The position numbers and the translations under genes were made by a program. The notes under the pieces are model-generated. The model did no database searches and was not told where the DNA came from. It worked only from the letters and a program-made list of their open reading frames with translations. Shown in pieces: positions 52,706-64,000 of a stretch of DNA of 64,000 nt. The stretch's first letter is position 1. The number at the start of each line of letters is the position of its first letter. This stretch comes from Pseudarthrobacter sp. L1SW (GTDB lineage: Bacteria > Actinomycetota > Actinomycetes > Actinomycetales > Micrococcaceae): the NCBI RefSeq assembly GCF_020809045.1, contig NZ_CP078079.1:1488001-1552000 (forward strand), in the 5' to 3' direction.

Positions 52706-54096
52706 GCCAGCCGGCTCCGCGCGGCGGGCAGCGGCGGAAGCGCAAGCTCAAAGAGCCACGGGTGGAGCACTGCCTCGGCGTCAATGCCAGCAACACCGTT
52801 GGCGATCAGGATGAAGTCGGCCGTTGAGACGGTGCCGTGGCGGTGGGTCCTGGTCCATTCCTGCAACAGGGTAAAGAACGCAAGGTCCCCGCAGTGCATG
52901 CGGAGCGCGTGCAGCGCCAGTGCCCCGCGCTTGTAGACACGGTCGTCAAACATCAGGGCCGGTCCGGGGTCTCCGATGAGCAGGTCCTGCCCGGCGGCGG
53001 AAAGCCTGCGCCAAGCCGCAGCCGCCCTGTCGTGGGTGGCCATCACGCCGGCCGCCTCGGACCAGATCCATTCGGCGTAGCAGGCAAACCCCTCGTGAAG
53101 CCAGATGTCGTGCCACCCGCCGACTGTGAGCGAATTTCCAAACCACTGGTGCGAGAGTTCGTGGGCGATCAGCCGTTGGGCGTCCCAGTCCAGGCTGAGA
53201 TGGTTGCGGCCCAGAATGGCCATTGTCTGGGCCTCCAGCGGAATTTCCAGGACATCGTCCGCCACCACAACCGTGTACTCGGAAAACGGGTAGGGCCCAA
53301 AGCAGCTGACGAACGTGCGCATCATGTCCGGCTGCAGGCGCAGCCCCTGGCGGGCCGCGGCTGCCAGGGCAGGCGGGACTGCGGCGGTTTGGCGCACGCC
53401 CGGGGCGACCCCCGGGTCGAGGACCAGGGATTCGTACCGGCCGATCTGGACCGTGGCCAGGTAGGTGGCCATCGGCTCCTCCTGCTCGTAGGTCCAGGTC
53501 TCCCGGCTTGCCCTGATGCTGTGGCCCACCAGCGTGCCGTTGCAGACGGCACGGTAATTGGCGTCGGTAGTCACCGCGATCCGGTAGCTTGCCTTGCTCC
53601 GCGGATGGTCGTTGCACGGAAACCACGACGGCGCGCCGTTGGGCTGGCCGGCCACCAGTACGCCGTCGGTCAGTTCCTCCCAGCCCACTTCACCCCACAG
53701 CCCGCGGCGCGGAGCAGGATTGCCCTCATAGCGGACGTCTATTGTGAACGTTTCGCCCGGGGCGAGGTCGGCGTCCAAATGGACCACCAGTTGTTCTGCC
53801 CGCTGCGCGAAGCGCCGCACGCGCCGCCCGTTCATCTGCACTTTGACGGCGCGAAGGCCCGCCAGGTCCAGGACGACGGCGGACGCCTGCCTGGCTGCCG
53901 TGGCGTAGATGACGGCACGGCCGGTGAGCCGGTTGGCGGCCATCCGGTAGTCGAGGTCCAGCTCGTAGCGGGACACCCGGTACGAGTCGGTACCGTGGCC
54001 CGGCATGTAGCGGTCGGACAGCACCCCCGGGATGGCCGTCCCGGTGGCGGGTCCGGACGCTGCTGGTTCAGGAAGACTCATGGACGCGGGCCTCAA
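52702..54096 (-). CDS. M1 family zinc metallopeptidase
   Basis: A 464-residue enzyme with the zinc site RLIAHELSHQWFGNSL near residue 290 and the downstream zinc Glu in WLHEGFACYAEWIW, 19 residues further on. An N-terminal beta-domain precedes it. The usual substrate-anchoring G-x-M-E-N motif is replaced by IPLEAQTM (near residue 257), a variant seen in a subgroup of bacterial M1 proteins. There is no signal peptide. It begins 20 bp after the pls stop on the same strand, so it is probably cotranscribed. M1-type enzymes are reported to degrade epsilon-poly-lysine in Streptomyces, so a linked role is plausible. Confidence 0.9.
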   Translation of the reverse strand: MRPASMSLPEPAASGPATGTAIPGVLSDRYMPGHGTDSYRVSRYELDLDYRMAANRLTGRAVIYATAARQASAVVLDLAGLRAVKVQMNGRRVRRFAQRAEQLVVHLDADLAPGETFTIDVRYEGNPAPRRGLWGEVGWEELTDGVLVAGQPNGAPSWFPCNDHPRSKASYRIAVTTDANYRAVCNGTLVGHSIRASRETWTYEQEEPMATYLATVQIGRYESLVLDPGVAPGVRQTAAVPPALAAAARQGLRLQPDMMRTFVSCFGPYPFSEYTVVVADDVLEIPLEAQTMAILGRNHLSLDWDAQRLIAHELSHQWFGNSLTVGGWHDIWLHEGFACYAEWIWSEAAGVMATHDRAAAAWRRLSAAGQDLLIGDPGPALMFDDRVYKRGALALHALRMHCGDLAFFTLLQEWTRTHRHGTVSTADFILIANGVAGIDAEAVLHPWLFELALPPLPAARSRLA

Positions 54097-54116
54097 TCAC
54101 AAACGGTGGCGAATAC

Positions 54117-61598
<7,482 letters not shown>

Positions 61599-61640
61599 GG
61601 TCCCGTGCCCCCGGCAGAAACCGTTGCGGAAAGTGACAGC

Positions 61641-62596
61641 ATGAACACCCAGACGCGTGAAACCACCAGCACGTCCGACGCCCAGGACAAGGCTGCGACG
61701 CTGATTGAGGCCCTGCCCTGGATCCAGCGCTTCGCAGGCACCACCATGGTGGTCAAGTACGGCGGAAACGCCATGGTCAATGATGAGCTCCGCCGCGCCT
61801 TTGCCGAGGACATTGTCTTCCTCCACCACGTGGGCATCCATCCCGTGGTGGTCCACGGCGGCGGCCCGCAGATCAACTCCATGCTCGGCAGGCTGGGCAT
61901 CGAGTCTGAGTTCAAGGGCGGCCTCCGCGTCACCACGCCCGAGGCCATGGATGTGGTCCGCATGGTCCTCACCGGCCAGGTGGGGCGCGAGCTGGTGGGA
62001 CTGATCAACTCCCACGGCCCCTACGCCGTCGGTATGTCCGGTGAAGACGGCGGGCTGCTGCGCGCGGTCCGCACCGGGACCGTGGTGGACGGCGAAGAGG
62101 TGGACCTCGGGCTGGTGGGCGAGGTGGTGGGCGTTGATCCCGCAGGCATCGAGGACATCCTCGGGGCCGGCCGCATCCCCGTCATCTCCACCGTCGCGCC
62201 TGAGATCGTGGACGACGGCGACGGCTTCCTCGGCACGGCAGGGTTCCAGACCACCGGCCAGGTCCTCAACGTCAACGCGGACACCGCCGCGGCTGCCGTT
62301 GCGTCGGCGCTGGGCGCCTCCAAGCTGGTGATCCTGACCGACGTCGAAGGCCTCTACGCCAACTGGCCGGACAAGTCCTCCCTCATTTCCTCCCTTACGG
62401 CCTCGGAACTGCGGGACATGCTGCCGCGGCTCGAATCAGGCATGATCCCCAAGATGGCAGCCTGCCTGAAGGCCATTGACGAGGGTGTGGAACGCGCGCA
62501 CATCGTGGACGGGCGCCTGCCCCATTCCATGCTTCTTGAAACTTTTACGACGGCGGGCATCGGCACGCAGGTAGTCCCGGACGAGGAGATCAACGG

Positions 62597-62600
<4 letters not shown>
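61641..62600 (+). CDS. argB: Acetylglutamate kinase ArgB
   Basis: A 319-residue amino acid kinase, second step of arginine synthesis and the usual target of arginine feedback. [17 protein letters not shown] near residue 36 and [20 protein letters not shown] near 71 are the phosphate and substrate loops; [20 protein letters not shown] near 233 is the ATP-binding part. ATG 61641 with GGAAAGTG upstream is preferred over an in-frame GTG at 61605. It overlaps argD by 4 bp. Confidence 0.97.

Positions 62601-64000
<1,400 letters not shown>

Overview
The window is one contiguous stretch of high-GC chromosome from an actinobacterium of the Micrococcaceae, most likely the Arthrobacter/Pseudarthrobacter group. 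The support is conserved gene order (pnp-side M16 peptidase, dapB, dapA-rnj-ftsK-pgsA-cinA-clgR-recA-recX-miaB-miaA-dapF-hflX-dinG-lexA, hisC-hisB-hisH-priA, infC-rpmI-rplT-trmH-pheS-pheT-argCJBDF), actinobacterial families (ClgR, DUF3046, Rv2578c-type radical SAM, DUF222/HNH) and LexA boxes of the CGAAC-N4-GTTCG type. It is almost fully coding. I see no rRNA, tRNA, CRISPR array, prophage or insertion sequence. The genus is inference.

Layout. 1-3.2 kb: the end of an M16 peptidase, a DUF1579-like protein and a DUF222/HNH endonuclease. 3.3-9.3 kb: molybdenum cofactor genes, with moaD-moaA leftward and moeA-moaC-mogA-moaE rightward, led by a membrane-anchored sulfite-oxidase-family enzyme. 9.4-18.4 kb: lysine and diaminopimelate genes dapB and dapA, RNase J and FtsK, interrupted by a membrane acyltransferase and a short SOS-controlled DUF222 protein. 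18.4-32.6 kb: pgsA-cinA-clgR, recA-recX, miaB-miaA, dapF, hflX-dinG, and lexA divergent from a LysM protein that is a likely SOS division inhibitor. 32.7-38.5 kb: histidine genes including a 53-codon membrane protein, an SseB-like protein and an MFS carrier. 38.7-42.7 kb: the infC operon with an AUU start and a structured leader, a SpoU methyltransferase and a GlsB-like protein. 42.8-48.2 kb: CDF and MFS transporters, a MutT NUDIX enzyme, an SOS-boxed radical SAM protein, a SIMPL protein and an HExxH protein. 48.4-52.0 kb: pheST. 52.0-59.2 kb: a 4'-phosphopantetheinyl transferase, an M1 metallopeptidase, a Pls-type membrane NRPS and a quinone oxidoreductase. 59.4-64 kb: argC-J-B-D and the start of argF behind ARG-box-like sites.

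The most interesting accessory content is the Pls-type synthetase. By eye its adenylation code is D-A-E-S-I-G-T-V-V-K, close to lysine codes, so it is a candidate maker of an epsilon-poly-lysine-like cationic polymer. A peptidase gene lies 20 bp downstream and a carrier-activating PPTase gene is adjacent. A second theme is SOS control. Besides recA and lexA there are LexA boxes at the LysM gene, at the short DUF222 gene (inside a near-ideal leaderless promoter) and over the promoter of the radical SAM gene. A third theme is expression signals: at least eleven genes have a TANNNT box 6-7 nt before the start codon, as expected for leaderless mRNAs, and infC, hflX and pls have unusual leaders.
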